Shown here: piece after piece, positions 24,762 through 33,729 of the stretch
Layout of the letters: the number at the start of each line of letters is the position of its first letter
Numbering within the stretch: the stretch's first letter is position 1
NCBI RefSeq assembly: GCF_000986785.1
Contig: NZ_LAYY01000003.1
Location: 124,001 to 188,000, forward strand
From: Mesobacillus campisalis
GTDB lineage: Bacteria; Bacillota; Bacilli; Bacillales; Cytobacillaceae
Direction of reading: 5' to 3'
Length of the DNA: 64,000 nucleotides
Translations under genes and position numbers: made by a program
Notes under the pieces: generated by a model
Told to the model about the DNA's origin: nothing
Database searches by the model: none
What the model saw: only the letters and a program-made list of their open reading frames with translations

Positions 24762-25748
24762 TTTGGAGTCGGCGGGATAAACAACACCCATCTGCCGGCG
24801 GCATTCATCAATGATTTCCATTGTCAGCAGCGAGTTCTCATGAGAGTTCACCCCGGATTCCAGCTGGTTGTTTTTAATGAGCGATATGAATTCTTCCACC
24901 TCGTAAAACATCGGCTTGCGATCCTGCTGCTGTGTCAGGTCCTCGGGTGCTTTTCCTCGAAGAGTAAGGGTCACCTGTTCCGGAACATTTACCTTGTCGG
25001 CCGAAATATTGCCGTTTTCACCCTGAATTTCGAACGGCAGCGAGGAGTCGGTAATTTTCGAAAACATAACCACTGCCTCCATCTCCTTATACCCAAGAAG
25101 GATGCTGCCTTCTCCGTCAACACCTGTTTCAAGGATGATACCCGATGCCTGGATGCGGTCCGGCCTCCCAAACAAAACAACAAGCGGATACACACAGTAG
25201 GTGCCTATGTCCATCAGCGAGCCGTTGGAAAATTCCGGCTTGAACGCATTAAGCACATTCCCTTCCTTATAGGCATCATACCGGGAGGAATATTGGCAAT
25301 AGCTTGCGAAGTAGCGCCTCACCTTTCCTATCATGGGCAGCTGGTCGGCAATCACCCGGAAGTTCGGCACAAGTGTCGATTTCATCGCTTCCATTAACAC
25401 TACTCCATGTTTTTTGGCTGCTGATGTCATTTGCCTGACTTCCGCAGCATTGGAGGCCAGCGGCTTTTCGCATAAAACATGCTTGCCATTTTCAAGAAAG
25501 GTGACCGCCTGGCGTGCATGGAAGGAGTTCGGGGAGGCAATGTAGACAGCATCAATTTCACTGCTCTGTGCCATCTGCTCCAGGCTGGTAAAAATTCTTT
25601 CCACCCCGATCTCCCCGGCAAATTCACGGGCTTTTTCCTCCGTGCGGGAATAGACCGCTGCAAGGTTGAAATCACGATGCTCTTTTGCTGCCTCAATAAA
25701 TTGTTTTGTAATCCAGTTGGTGCCTACTATTCCAAAGCGAATCAACAT
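24759..25748 (-). CDS. yulF: Gfo/Idh/MocA family oxidoreductase (YulF-like)
   Basis: This 329-residue protein has an N-terminal Rossmann fold (FGIVGTNWITKQFIEAA), the family motif EKPLASNAAEV near residue 95 with the conserved Lys, and a C-terminal alpha/beta domain (FASYCQYSSRYDAYKEG, MDIGTYCVYPLVVLFG). The pattern matches B. subtilis YulF closely. Such enzymes oxidise or reduce sugars or inositols with NAD(P); the substrate of YulF is not established as far as I know. Start supported by GAGGAGGAAGC. Single gene. Confidence 0.85.
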   Translation of the reverse strand: MLIRFGIVGTNWITKQFIEAAKEHRDFNLAAVYSRTEEKAREFAGEIGVERIFTSLEQMAQSSEIDAVYIASPNSFHARQAVTFLENGKHVLCEKPLASNAAEVRQMTSAAKKHGVVLMEAMKSTLVPNFRVIADQLPMIGKVRRYFASYCQYSSRYDAYKEGNVLNAFKPEFSNGSLMDIGTYCVYPLVVLFGRPDRIQASGIILETGVDGEGSILLGYKEMEAVVMFSKITDSSLPFEIQGENGNISADKVNVPEQVTLTLRGKAPEDLTQQQDRKPMFYEVEEFISLIKNNQLESGVNSHENSLLTMEIIDECRRQMGVVYPADSK

Positions 25749-25816
25749 GCTTCCTCCTCAATCTGTCCCTTTGCTCCGCCTCTTGGCAGAGGCACAGGGA
25801 CGTGCTAGTTTAGAAA

Positions 25817-26401
25817 CTAATCATCATCCCGGTCAATTTCCTTTTCGAGAATCTTTCCGGTCTTTGCATCGATTTTATACTCATATTCATGGGTGCCGTC
25901 CTTGATTTCAATTTCATAGACACCATCATCAAGTTCCAGGTCCTCGACCTTTCCACGCGATTCCTTTGTGGCGATTTCAATGGCTTTTTCAGAGGAAAGG
26001 TAGGATGGTCCCGAAGCTTTGTCTTTGTTTTTGGAAGGTGATGCAGCAGCGTCGGCCTCCATGTTCACCTGTCCATTTCCCCGGTCATCATCCATATCTA
26101 CCTTTAGCACTTCACCCGTTACGGCATCCACGTCAACATCAAGATCGTCATCTCCGTTTTCGCTGCGAAGCTCAATTTCATAAATCAGTTTTCCATCGTT
26201 CTTTTCCAGTTCTATGCTCTCAACTGTGCCGCCTGCTTTCCCAATAGCAATCTCCTCAGCTTCATTCATGGAAATGATTTTCCTGTCTTCTCTCACGCCC
26301 TGGCTTTCCACCTTGCCATTGTCATTAAACGCACTTGCCCCAACAGCTCCTCCCAACAGCACCAAACCTGCACTCGCAACAATTAACACTTTTCGTTTCA
26401 T
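25817..26401 (-). CDS. PepSY domain protein, secreted or membrane-anchored
   Basis: This 194-residue protein starts MKRKVLIVASAGLVLLGGAV with a signal or anchor segment and contains two PepSY domains (ISMNEAEEIAIGKAGGTVES..., LSSEKAIEIATKESRGKVED...), separated by an acidic, Ala/Ser-rich linker. PepSY domains are thought to inhibit peptidases or act as extracellular sensors. The start is fixed by GGAGGCAGACAA eight bases upstream, although the frame is open further. With the neighbouring PepSY gene and the YkoGH-like two-component system it repeats the B. subtilis ykoGHI arrangement. Confidence 0.82.
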   Translation of the reverse strand: MKRKVLIVASAGLVLLGGAVGASAFNDNGKVESQGVREDRKIISMNEAEEIAIGKAGGTVESIELEKNDGKLIYEIELRSENGDDDLDVDVDAVTGEVLKVDMDDDRGNGQVNMEADAAASPSKNKDKASGPSYLSSEKAIEIATKESRGKVEDLELDDGVYEIEIKDGTHEYEYKIDAKTGKILEKEIDRDDD

Positions 26402-26501
26402 TTTGTCTGCCTCCTTTATCGATCTACCTATAATATATCCTTCGAATATGAGGCTTTCCTGACAGGAAAATGAGAAATTGGTGAGAGAAGCATTAGCATC
26501 T

Positions 26502-27083
26502 CTAATCATCCCATGTAAAAGTGTCTACTTCTCCTGAGATGGCATTGACGTGGACCGTTACTTCCCTGCCATCTCCAGTTTCTATTTCCACAAGGTAAAA
26601 AGAAATCCCGTTATATTGTTCCAATTCGATATCGTCGATTTCTCCGCCGAAACGTTCCAGGGCAATGGAAGCTGCCTCTACTTGCGTAATCTGGTTGGCA
26701 GGACTCTTTGATGGCGGTTCATTATTTGGCGGCTCGGAAGCATCAGGTGTATTTTCCGGCTGAGGTGTCTTTTCAGGTTCTTGCTCGCTTCTTTCCGGCT
26801 GGGGTGGGGTGTGCTCTTCCGTCTGCTTCATGCTCGCAATCTCCCCGGTTATCGAATCAATTTCTACCTTGTATATCCCTGTATCATTCTTAATGGCAAT
26901 CAGATATCTATCTTGCTGTTTGCTCAAATCCACAATCTCTCCTGGATACAGTTCCTTCACCTTCGTTGCCGCTTCGGCTTCTGTCAGCGGCTCGGCAGAA
27001 GTCATATGCTTCGACAGCTGCCATCCCCCAACAGTAAGGATAACAACAACTGCTGCAGCGATCCCCGCCATTTTCATGTTCAT
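26502..27083 (-). CDS. PepSY domain protein with N-terminal anchor and Pro-rich linker
   Basis: This 193-residue protein has one N-terminal membrane segment (MAGIAAAVVVILTVGGW), a first PepSY repeat (LTEAEAATKVKELYPGEIVD), a linker of about 45 residues rich in Pro, Glu and Ser, and a second repeat (ITQVEAASIALERFGGEIDD). Several starts are possible (27092 GTG, 27086, 27083, 27077); the GAGGTG spacing favours 27083. It follows the histidine kinase gene on the same strand and probably belongs to the regulon or to the sensing complex. Confidence 0.8.
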   Translation of the reverse strand: MNMKMAGIAAAVVVILTVGGWQLSKHMTSAEPLTEAEAATKVKELYPGEIVDLSKQQDRYLIAIKNDTGIYKVEIDSITGEIASMKQTEEHTPPQPERSEQEPEKTPQPENTPDASEPPNNEPPSKSPANQITQVEAASIALERFGGEIDDIELEQYNGISFYLVEIETGDGREVTVHVNAISGEVDTFTWDD

Positions 27084-27136
27084 CATGTTCACCTCAGTGA
27101 TTTACTTAGTTACCATCCCCTAGAGAAAAGGGGAAA

Positions 27137-28498
27137 TTAATAAGAAGTCGTCCCTGGAAAGATGATCCTTGCCGTGGTTCCTTCCGATTCCACACTTTCA
27201 ATCTGAATATCAGCATCCATGGCTTCGCCAATCTCTTTTGCAAGTGACAGCCCGAGCCCAAATCCGCCGGTTTTTTTTCTGGTGCGAGCTTTATCCACCC
27301 TGTAAAAACGGTCAAATATTTTCTCCAAGTCATCCGCCGGTATCCCGATCCCGCGGTCGGCAATCTCAATAACGGCGCCATCCGAAAAGGTTTTGATATT
27401 CACTGTGATTACATCTTCACTATATTTCCGGGCATTGTCCATCAGGATATAAAACAGCTGCCTGAACATTTGCTGATCCGTCCTGACCACGGGTCTATCC
27501 TGGATGTTCAGTTCAATAGACCGGTTATAGGCTTTCTGAAAAGAGCTGACTAATGCTTCTGTAATGCTGGCCAGATTTACATTCTCCATGGTTACCTGCC
27601 ACTGGTCTTCGTGTTTGGCAAGCTGAAGCAGCTGCTGTGTCAAATCCCTCATCCGGATGGCCTCGGAATGAATCGCTTCCACAGCCTCATCAAACAACTC
27701 AGGCTGCTGTCTTCCTCTTCTTTTTAAAAGGGAAGCATACGATTCGATAACGGTGAGAGGTGTTTTCAGTTCGTGCGAAGCATTCGAGATGAACTGCCCC
27801 TGCTTTTCATAATTGACTTCGAGGAGATGCATCATTTTATTAAAAGTCTCTGCCATTTGATAGAGTTCATCCTTCGACTTTTTCGGAAGGGGAATCCGCT
27901 TAAATTGGCCGCTCTCGCGAATCTCCTTCATGGTGTTGATCATCGAGGCAATTGGCCTAATGATAAAATTACTAAGCAGCGCAGAGGACAGAAGCACTGG
28001 TATGGTCGCCAGCACCGTAACGAGAATCAAGACTAGCCTGAGACTCCGCAGCATTTCCGCTGTTTGAGCAAGGTTGCCCGTCGCCTGCAGATCAGCCATC
28101 CCGCCATTGTTCAAGATAATGGGGATCGAAACAAATGCGTAAGGAGTCCCGTTATGCTCCCTGATTTCTCTCACTTCTTTTTGGTAAAAGTCCACTGGAA
28201 GGTGGTGCAGACTTAACAGGTTCGGATCTGCTGCGGCAGCGCCAGGATTGCCGTCGGCCTTTACAATTTGCAGCATGCCATTAACAGGTACATACGAGCG
28301 CAGTACCAGTTCCAGAGATAGATTCCCTTCTGCTTTGTTCAAGCCGTCAATGGCATGCAGCGCTTCTCCGGCCGTCCGCTCCAGTTCACTATTCAGCATC
28401 GTACTCCTGAATACCGAATAGATGGAAACATTAATGATAATCAGCAGCACAATAAACATGGCGGCTGTATAAAGGTTGACCCTGTGCCTAAGTTTCAT
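27137..28498 (-). CDS. ykoH: Sensor histidine kinase (YkoH-like)
   Basis: This 453-residue membrane kinase has two membrane segments (near residues 13-32 and 150-172), an extracellular domain, HAMP, HisKA with His in ISNASHELKTPLTVIESYA, and HATPase (LMDNARKYSE, IADRGIGIP, GGFGLGLSLAKEIGEAM). Its start overlaps the stop of the response regulator (ATGA). The association with PepSY genes matches B. subtilis ykoGHI, so the extracellular PepSY proteins may modulate it; the signal is unknown. Confidence 0.85.
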   Translation of the reverse strand: MKLRHRVNLYTAAMFIVLLIIINVSIYSVFRSTMLNSELERTAGEALHAIDGLNKAEGNLSLELVLRSYVPVNGMLQIVKADGNPGAAAADPNLLSLHHLPVDFYQKEVREIREHNGTPYAFVSIPIILNNGGMADLQATGNLAQTAEMLRSLRLVLILVTVLATIPVLLSSALLSNFIIRPIASMINTMKEIRESGQFKRIPLPKKSKDELYQMAETFNKMMHLLEVNYEKQGQFISNASHELKTPLTVIESYASLLKRRGRQQPELFDEAVEAIHSEAIRMRDLTQQLLQLAKHEDQWQVTMENVNLASITEALVSSFQKAYNRSIELNIQDRPVVRTDQQMFRQLFYILMDNARKYSEDVITVNIKTFSDGAVIEIADRGIGIPADDLEKIFDRFYRVDKARTRKKTGGFGLGLSLAKEIGEAMDADIQIESVESEGTTARIIFPGTTSY

Positions 28499-29196
28499 TT
28501 TGCCTCCTTTACCACATATCCAACACCGCGGACCGTATGGATGAGCTGGGTCCCATACGGTTTATCGATTTTATTGCGAAGGTAGCGGATATAGACATCT
28601 ACTACATTCGTATCCCCGTAGTAATCGTAGCCCCATACACTATTCAGCAGCTGTTCCCGGTTCATGACTTGTCTCGGGTGCTTCATCATGTAGGCAAGCA
28701 AATCGAATTCACGAGGCGTCAACTCAATATAGTCTTCTCCGCATCTCACTTCACGGGTAGCCTCATTTAAGGATAAAGCGCCGACTGTTACCCAGTCCTG
28801 CCCTTCCCCTGCTGGCTCCTGCTTCCTGCTGTTGGTCCGCAGGCAAGCGCGAACACGCGCCAGCAGTTCCTCAATCTGGAAAGGTTTGGTGATATAATCA
28901 TTGGCGCCAAGGTCCAGTCCAGACACTTTATCCTCGACCGAGTCTTTTGCGGTCAGCATTATCACAGCCGTTTGGTCATCATGGGAACGAATCCGGCGCA
29001 GCAGTTCAATCCCGCTGATTCCCGGCAGCATAATATCGAGCAAAATCAAGTCCCACGACTGTTCCTGAAACTGTCTGAACCCATCAAGTCCATCCAGCGC
29101 CTTTCCCGTTTCATATCCTTCATACGTCAGCTCCAGCTCCAAGACCCGGGCAATTTTTTCTTCATCCTCAACAATTAAGATTTTCGGCTTATCCAT
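28495..29196 (-). CDS. ykoG: Response regulator, OmpR family (YkoG-like)
   Basis: This 233-residue regulator has a receiver domain (VEDEEKIAR, Asp in LILLDIMLPGISG, MLTAKDS, KPFQIEE) and an OmpR-type winged helix (LTPREFDLLAYMMKHPRQV, VDVYIRYLRNKIDKP, VRGVGYV). It is the first gene of the unit regulator-kinase-PepSY-PepSY, all on the minus strand with short gaps or overlaps. Confidence 0.88.
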   Translation of the reverse strand: MDKPKILIVEDEEKIARVLELELTYEGYETGKALDGLDGFRQFQEQSWDLILLDIMLPGISGIELLRRIRSHDDQTAVIMLTAKDSVEDKVSGLDLGANDYITKPFQIEELLARVRACLRTNSRKQEPAGEGQDWVTVGALSLNEATREVRCGEDYIELTPREFDLLAYMMKHPRQVMNREQLLNSVWGYDYYGDTNVVDVYIRYLRNKIDKPYGTQLIHTVRGVGYVVKEAK

Positions 29197-29290
29197 GGTT
29201 TCCCCTCATTCATGCTATTATTTACCGTTATTTTAGCATACGCGGGAAATATAGGCAGGTTCTTAACCCTCTGCCCCGGCTCTTACAGGA

Positions 29291-30772
29291 CTAAAGCTGC
29301 AGTCCTGTAAACTTCCAGTAGGTAAAGTAGAAAACAACCATCAGCAACAGATAGACTGGCATTAAGATAGTACTTAATTTTAGTAAATCGTTAGCTTCAT
29401 AGCTAAGATTTTCATCCTCGAAAAAGACAAGTAATGCCTTTGAACTCACCGGGAATGTCAAGCAGTAGTTCATTCCCACCAGGCTTATAAACAAGACAGC
29501 CGGAGCGTTCAATCCCAATGTTTCGCTCAAAAGGAGCAGTCCTGGCACCATAACGACAGCCCTTGTCGTATGGGAAGGAATGTATAGATGGGAAGTGACG
29601 GAAATCAGGCATAGAATAATAATCGCCAGCCATTCGGGGGGATTTTCCAGCAAGGACAGCGACCCGAATACATGAGCGCTGATCCAATCGACTGCCCCGC
29701 TCTCAATCAGGTTGGTCCCCAGTGCGGCAGCTGCCGCGACAAATACAATCAAATTCCAGGAAACCGCCGAGATTCCCTGTTTCCAGGTCAAGATCCCCGC
29801 ACCAGGCATCATGAGCAGCATGGCCGCCGTCATTGTGACGAAGGCGATATCGTAGCCATGAATCCCTTCCGTCACCCAGAGAAGAACCACCCCTCCAATG
29901 AGATACATCGTCTTTTTCTCCATATCGCTGAAGGGAGTTTTTACACTATGCCCTTCCGTTATTTCGGCAGGCTCCTCTGCTGTTATTTTAAATCCCTCTC
30001 GGTTTTGGCTTTCTGTGTTTAGGTAGTAAAATCTGATTACGAGCAAGGTAATCAAGCTCGCTGCAATGGCGAATGGTGCTCCCCATGCCAGCCATTGCAA
30101 ATAGGGGATACTTTCGCCAGTCGACTTCCTGAGCCATTCCACACCAATCAGGTGGGATCCCGCTGCAATCAGGGAAGCCGAAGTGGACATCAGGATGACA
30201 GCAGGCACAAGAACAGCCAGGGCGGCCTTTTGCTGTTTGTTTTCTAGCAGGCCCGCCAGATTTTTTACAATCGGAAGCACCATGGCGGCACGGCCGGACG
30301 TGGACGGAATGAAAAAAGCCAGCGGCTGCAGGGCGATTACAATATATGAAAATAGTTTATTGGGCGTGTTTGCCCCGCGAAGAATGGCTTTGGTCATTCG
30401 TTCCGCCAGCCCCGAGACGCTTACAGACTTGCCAAGAATATAAGCGCCCATCATCAGCCAGACGACCTCGGCCGAAAAGGATTCATACAGCAGGCTCGCC
30501 TCTGCTCCCTTCAAAACGACCACAAGGAGCAGCACGGCAAGAGCCACGAATCCAGCCGGAAACTTTGTCCCGATCCACAGAACCATGGACAATCCGAACG
30601 CAAGAATGGCGATTTTTCCTTCGTATGGCAGCCCCGGAGTAAAGACAAGGGCAAAAAGGCAAATTGCCAGCAGTGCGACGACAAGCGGCTGAGCATATAT
30701 TGAACGAGGGTTGGCTTTGCTCGAGGTCCGGGCATTCGCCTGATATCGTTCTAAGCGGCTGTATACATTCAT
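29291..30772 (-). CDS. DASS/SLC13 family anion symporter
   Basis: This 493-residue protein has about twelve membrane segments and the features of divalent-anion:sodium symporters: IPSTSGRAAMVLPIV in the first half and IPSHTTRAVVMVPG in the second, with SNT-like motifs replaced by STSGR and SHTTR. Its start overlaps the stop of the glycerate kinase gene by four bases. The tight coupling suggests it imports glycerate or a related hydroxy acid that the kinase then phosphorylates; this is inference from context. Confidence 0.85.
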   Translation of the reverse strand: MNVYSRLERYQANARTSSKANPRSIYAQPLVVALLAICLFALVFTPGLPYEGKIAILAFGLSMVLWIGTKFPAGFVALAVLLLVVVLKGAEASLLYESFSAEVVWLMMGAYILGKSVSVSGLAERMTKAILRGANTPNKLFSYIVIALQPLAFFIPSTSGRAAMVLPIVKNLAGLLENKQQKAALAVLVPAVILMSTSASLIAAGSHLIGVEWLRKSTGESIPYLQWLAWGAPFAIAASLITLLVIRFYYLNTESQNREGFKITAEEPAEITEGHSVKTPFSDMEKKTMYLIGGVVLLWVTEGIHGYDIAFVTMTAAMLLMMPGAGILTWKQGISAVSWNLIVFVAAAAALGTNLIESGAVDWISAHVFGSLSLLENPPEWLAIIILCLISVTSHLYIPSHTTRAVVMVPGLLLLSETLGLNAPAVLFISLVGMNYCLTFPVSSKALLVFFEDENLSYEANDLLKLSTILMPVYLLLMVVFYFTYWKFTGLQL

Positions 30773-31947
30773 GCCAGCTCCCTCGCGTATTTACGTTCGG
30801 CGATTTCGTATCCGATATACACATGGCGGATGGCAGCCTCGGCACAATCAGCAATCCATGCGGCGGCCTGGTCCATCGCCATTTCCAGTGTAGCCGGTTT
30901 AGGGATAATGCTCATATAGGCATCAATGCCGCTCCCGTAATTCATTTGGGCGCCTTTTCCAATCGTCCCCGCTATGGCAATGACCGGGACACCCATTTCC
31001 TTGGCTACTTTGGCCACCTGGGAAGGGATTTTCCCAAAAGGAGTTTGTTCATCCAGGCACCCCTCCGCCGTCAACACCAAATCGGCACCGCAAATATGCT
31101 TTTCGATGTGAATATATTTCATAATGATATCAAAACGTGGATGCAGCGTCGCGCCTGCAAATGCAGCTAGTCCCGCTCCCAGGCCGCCAGAAGCGCCGCT
31201 GCCCGGCTCGAAGCGCAAGTCCCTACCAAATTCCGCTCTTATGATAGAGGCGTACCGTTCAAGCCCTTTTGACAAGATATCGACTTCACGGGCGGAAGCC
31301 CCCTTCTGCGGACCAAATACCTTTGCAACCCCTTTCGGCCCGCATAAAACGTTATGCCAGTTGCACGCAGCGTCAATGGTTACATCGTTCAGACGGTGGT
31401 CCAGCCGTGAAAGGTCGACGCCGTGAACCAGATGAAGATCTCCTCCTCCACAAATATCCATTACCTGGCCAGCCTTATCCAGGAATTGAACCCCGAGAGC
31501 CTGGGCCATCCCTGCTCCTCCGTCCGATGTGCCAGAATCTCCGCAGCCAATCAGAATCTTGTCCACATTCAAATCCAGAGCGGCTTTTATTAGTTCACCT
31601 ACACCGTATGTGGTTGTGTACAAAGGGTTGCGCCTATCCTTCGGAACGAGACGCAGGCCGGCCGCTGCTGCCATTTCGAGCACAGCTGTTACCTTCCCGC
31701 CTTCTTCGTATACGCCGAAGTGGCTCATCACACTTTCTCCGACGGGTCCTGTTACTTCTTTTTTAACCAATTTTCCTTTTTTAATCTGCACAATTGCTTT
31801 CGTAAAACCCTCTCCGCCATCCATCATCGGTACAGGAACGGTCTCTGCATCCGGAATAAACCGCCTGATGCCTTTTTCCATTGCAAATGCCACCTCGTCA
31901 GCACTCACGGATTCCTTAAAGCCAGATGGGATCATCACTATTTTCAT
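30769..31947 (-). CDS. glxK: Glycerate kinase (GlxK/GarK family)
   Basis: This 392-residue kinase of the glycerate kinase type-1 family phosphorylates glycerate to 2- or 3-phosphoglycerate. Motifs seen are MKIVMIPSGFKESVSADEVA at the start, PMMDGGEGFTKAI, IGCGDSGTSDGGAGMAQALG, GASGGLGAGLAAF and LTAEGCLDEQTPFGKIP. The frame is open further upstream, but AGGAGGAAGTAAA fixes the ATG at 31947. It is translationally coupled to the DASS transporter. Confidence 0.93.
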   Translation of the reverse strand: MKIVMIPSGFKESVSADEVAFAMEKGIRRFIPDAETVPVPMMDGGEGFTKAIVQIKKGKLVKKEVTGPVGESVMSHFGVYEEGGKVTAVLEMAAAAGLRLVPKDRRNPLYTTTYGVGELIKAALDLNVDKILIGCGDSGTSDGGAGMAQALGVQFLDKAGQVMDICGGGDLHLVHGVDLSRLDHRLNDVTIDAACNWHNVLCGPKGVAKVFGPQKGASAREVDILSKGLERYASIIRAEFGRDLRFEPGSGASGGLGAGLAAFAGATLHPRFDIIMKYIHIEKHICGADLVLTAEGCLDEQTPFGKIPSQVAKVAKEMGVPVIAIAGTIGKGAQMNYGSGIDAYMSIIPKPATLEMAMDQAAAWIADCAEAAIRHVYIGYEIAERKYARELA

Positions 31948-32070
31948 TTTACTTCCTCCTCTTTCTCTATGCTTAATCTGAATATACCTCCCGAAAAAGT
32001 GAAGACCATGAAAGTAAAATGAGAAAATGATGAGAAATGAAATAAGGCTTCCCATATGCAGTTATCTTCA

Positions 32071-32274
32071 TTGGCGTAGTTTCTTGCATTAGCTTCTATC
32101 GTTTTGTGTCAATAAAGGGTATTGGCGCAAGTTTTCACCGTTGGCATCTCGCTTTTTGCGCCAATGAAGGTTTTTGGCGCAAGTTTCCGCCATTTGCTTC
32201 TCGTTTTTGTGTTAATGAAGGCTATTGGCGCAAATTTTCAATGTTTGCTTCTCGTTTTTTGTGTTAATGAAGTT
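32071..32274. repeat. Tandem repeat array, four units of 51-52 bp
   Basis: Units begin with TTGGCG at 32071, 32122, 32174 and 32225. The second unit has perfect inverted arms TTGGCGCAA and TTGCGCCAA; in the others the right arm has changed to TTGTGTTAA or similar. A shadow reading frame runs through the array but is not a gene. It fills the interval between the glycerate kinase start and the YeeE/YedE terminator. Confidence 0.85.
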
Positions 32275-32286
32275 TTTTTCAACATC

Positions 32287-32319
32287 AAAAAAGCCTCCGC
32301 AAATCGCGGAGGCTTTTTG
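32287..32319. terminator. Terminator of YeeE/YedE gene
   Basis: AAAAAGCCTCCGC and GCGGAGGCTTTTT form a perfect 13-bp stem with a 5-nt loop. T-runs exist on both strands. Confidence 0.9.
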
Positions 32320-32328
32320 TATCTGGTT

Positions 32329-33594
32329 TTAGCAGACGGAGTCGTTCGGCTTCGGGTTTTTCAAACCAAATAGAGGTCGGATGAACAAGGCCAGGAATGT
32401 GCCCAGCATCGCCATCACTGCCCATACCCAGCCATGCAGGCTGAAGGAGGCAATTCCGCCAAAGTATGCACCAATGTTGCAGCCAAATGCTAGACGGGCC
32501 CCATAGCCCATCATCAAACCGCCGACAATGGCAGCTCCCGCCACACCAGGATTAATTTTGCCAGGCTTGAACGTTCCCTGGGCAGCCGCCGAAACGAATG
32601 CTCCAAGCATAATGCCAAAGTTCATGACACTCGTTGAATCGGCAAGGACCGTATTCGTAAGCGCTGCGCCGTTCGCTCCCGAGAAATAGCCCCAGGTTGA
32701 AACATCCACGCCCATCGCCATCATTGCTTTTCCACCCCAAAGGGCAAAGGCGGAGGTGATTCCCCATGGAGTTCCGCGCACGGTGAGCGTCAATGCGTTA
32801 AGCAGAGCAAGGACAATCGCGGCGGCAAACAATGGCCAGGCGCCCCTAAATACCTTTTTCCAGCCATTCGTAGTTGGCAGGGGCTTCATCATTGGAGGGT
32901 TCTTCTTTTTAGCAATTTGAACCGTAATCCAATAAATCAGGGCAAACAGCCCAAGCTGTACAGCCCATGCACCAAAATAGCCCAAACCTGTCGATTCGGC
33001 CAGTGAAAGCGGCGGCAGGGCAGGTGTCTCCTCCATCCAAAACGTAAAGTGGTAAGCGCCGAGAAGTGAACCGGCGATAAAGGAAATCAAAGTCAAGATC
33101 ATGGAGGAAGATCCTCCGCCTACCGAATAAAGGGTCCCGGAAGCACAGCCATTTCCAAGCTGCATCCCAATTCCAAAAATGAATGCACCAAAAAGGACGC
33201 CGACCCCAACTGGTGAAACATAACCTTTCGGCTCAGCACCAGTAAAGCTGAAACCAGTTCCTAAAATGATGGCAAATAATGTGGTCGCGACCGCGAGCAT
33301 CAGCATATGGGCCTGCAAGCCCTGGACATTTCCCACTGAGACGAGACGCCTGAAAGCGGAAGTGAAACCAAAGCGGGCGTGCAATAGCGTTGCACCGAGC
33401 GCCAGGCCAATGATGAACAAAGTTCCCTGGGTCCAGTTGGCAGCCGCCACAATACTAATATATAAAATAATAGACGCCAATACCCCAATGAGGACCAATG
33501 GTTTTTGGACGGGCTTCAGCTCGGCAACTACCGTTGTCGATTTATTATCCCAGCCAGGCTGGTTCGGCATATTAGCCGCTGCAGGTTGTGACAT
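32329..33594 (-). CDS. YeeE/YedE family sulfur-compound transporter
   Basis: This 421-residue membrane protein has two homologous halves, each with a conserved Cys in a GC motif: GNGCASGTLYSVGGG and FGCNIGAYFGG, as in YeeE/TsuA thiosulfate transporters. In those proteins the Cys thiols relay thiosulfate through the membrane. YedE-type relatives are also often linked to selenium metabolism, which is of interest because of the UGA-containing HesB gene, but nothing in this sequence proves selenium transport. Single gene with its own terminator. Confidence 0.87.
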   Translation of the reverse strand: MSQPAAANMPNQPGWDNKSTTVVAELKPVQKPLVLIGVLASIILYISIVAAANWTQGTLFIIGLALGATLLHARFGFTSAFRRLVSVGNVQGLQAHMLMLAVATTLFAIILGTGFSFTGAEPKGYVSPVGVGVLFGAFIFGIGMQLGNGCASGTLYSVGGGSSSMILTLISFIAGSLLGAYHFTFWMEETPALPPLSLAESTGLGYFGAWAVQLGLFALIYWITVQIAKKKNPPMMKPLPTTNGWKKVFRGAWPLFAAAIVLALLNALTLTVRGTPWGITSAFALWGGKAMMAMGVDVSTWGYFSGANGAALTNTVLADSTSVMNFGIMLGAFVSAAAQGTFKPGKINPGVAGAAIVGGLMMGYGARLAFGCNIGAYFGGIASFSLHGWVWAVMAMLGTFLALFIRPLFGLKNPKPNDSVC

Positions 33595-33691
33595 CTAACT
33601 TCACCTTCTTTTCTTATTAATATAGTCGGAAATATTTATAGTATAGTAATTTAGGATGTTTGTAAACCCACTAAAGAAGAACCTCTCCAGT

Positions 33692-33722
33692 AAAAAACTG
33701 CCAGGAGTTCACCCGGCAGTTT
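33692..33722 (-). terminator. Terminator upstream of the MMPL stop
   Basis: On the minus strand AAACTGCC and GGCAGTTT pair around a 12-nt loop and are followed by TTTTTT. Confidence 0.82.
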
Positions 33723-33729
33723 CTTTATT

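Noticed and set aside
32122-32373. Plus-strand open frame of 83 codons
   Set aside because: It is translated tandem repeat followed by the terminator of the opposite gene; no ribosome site.
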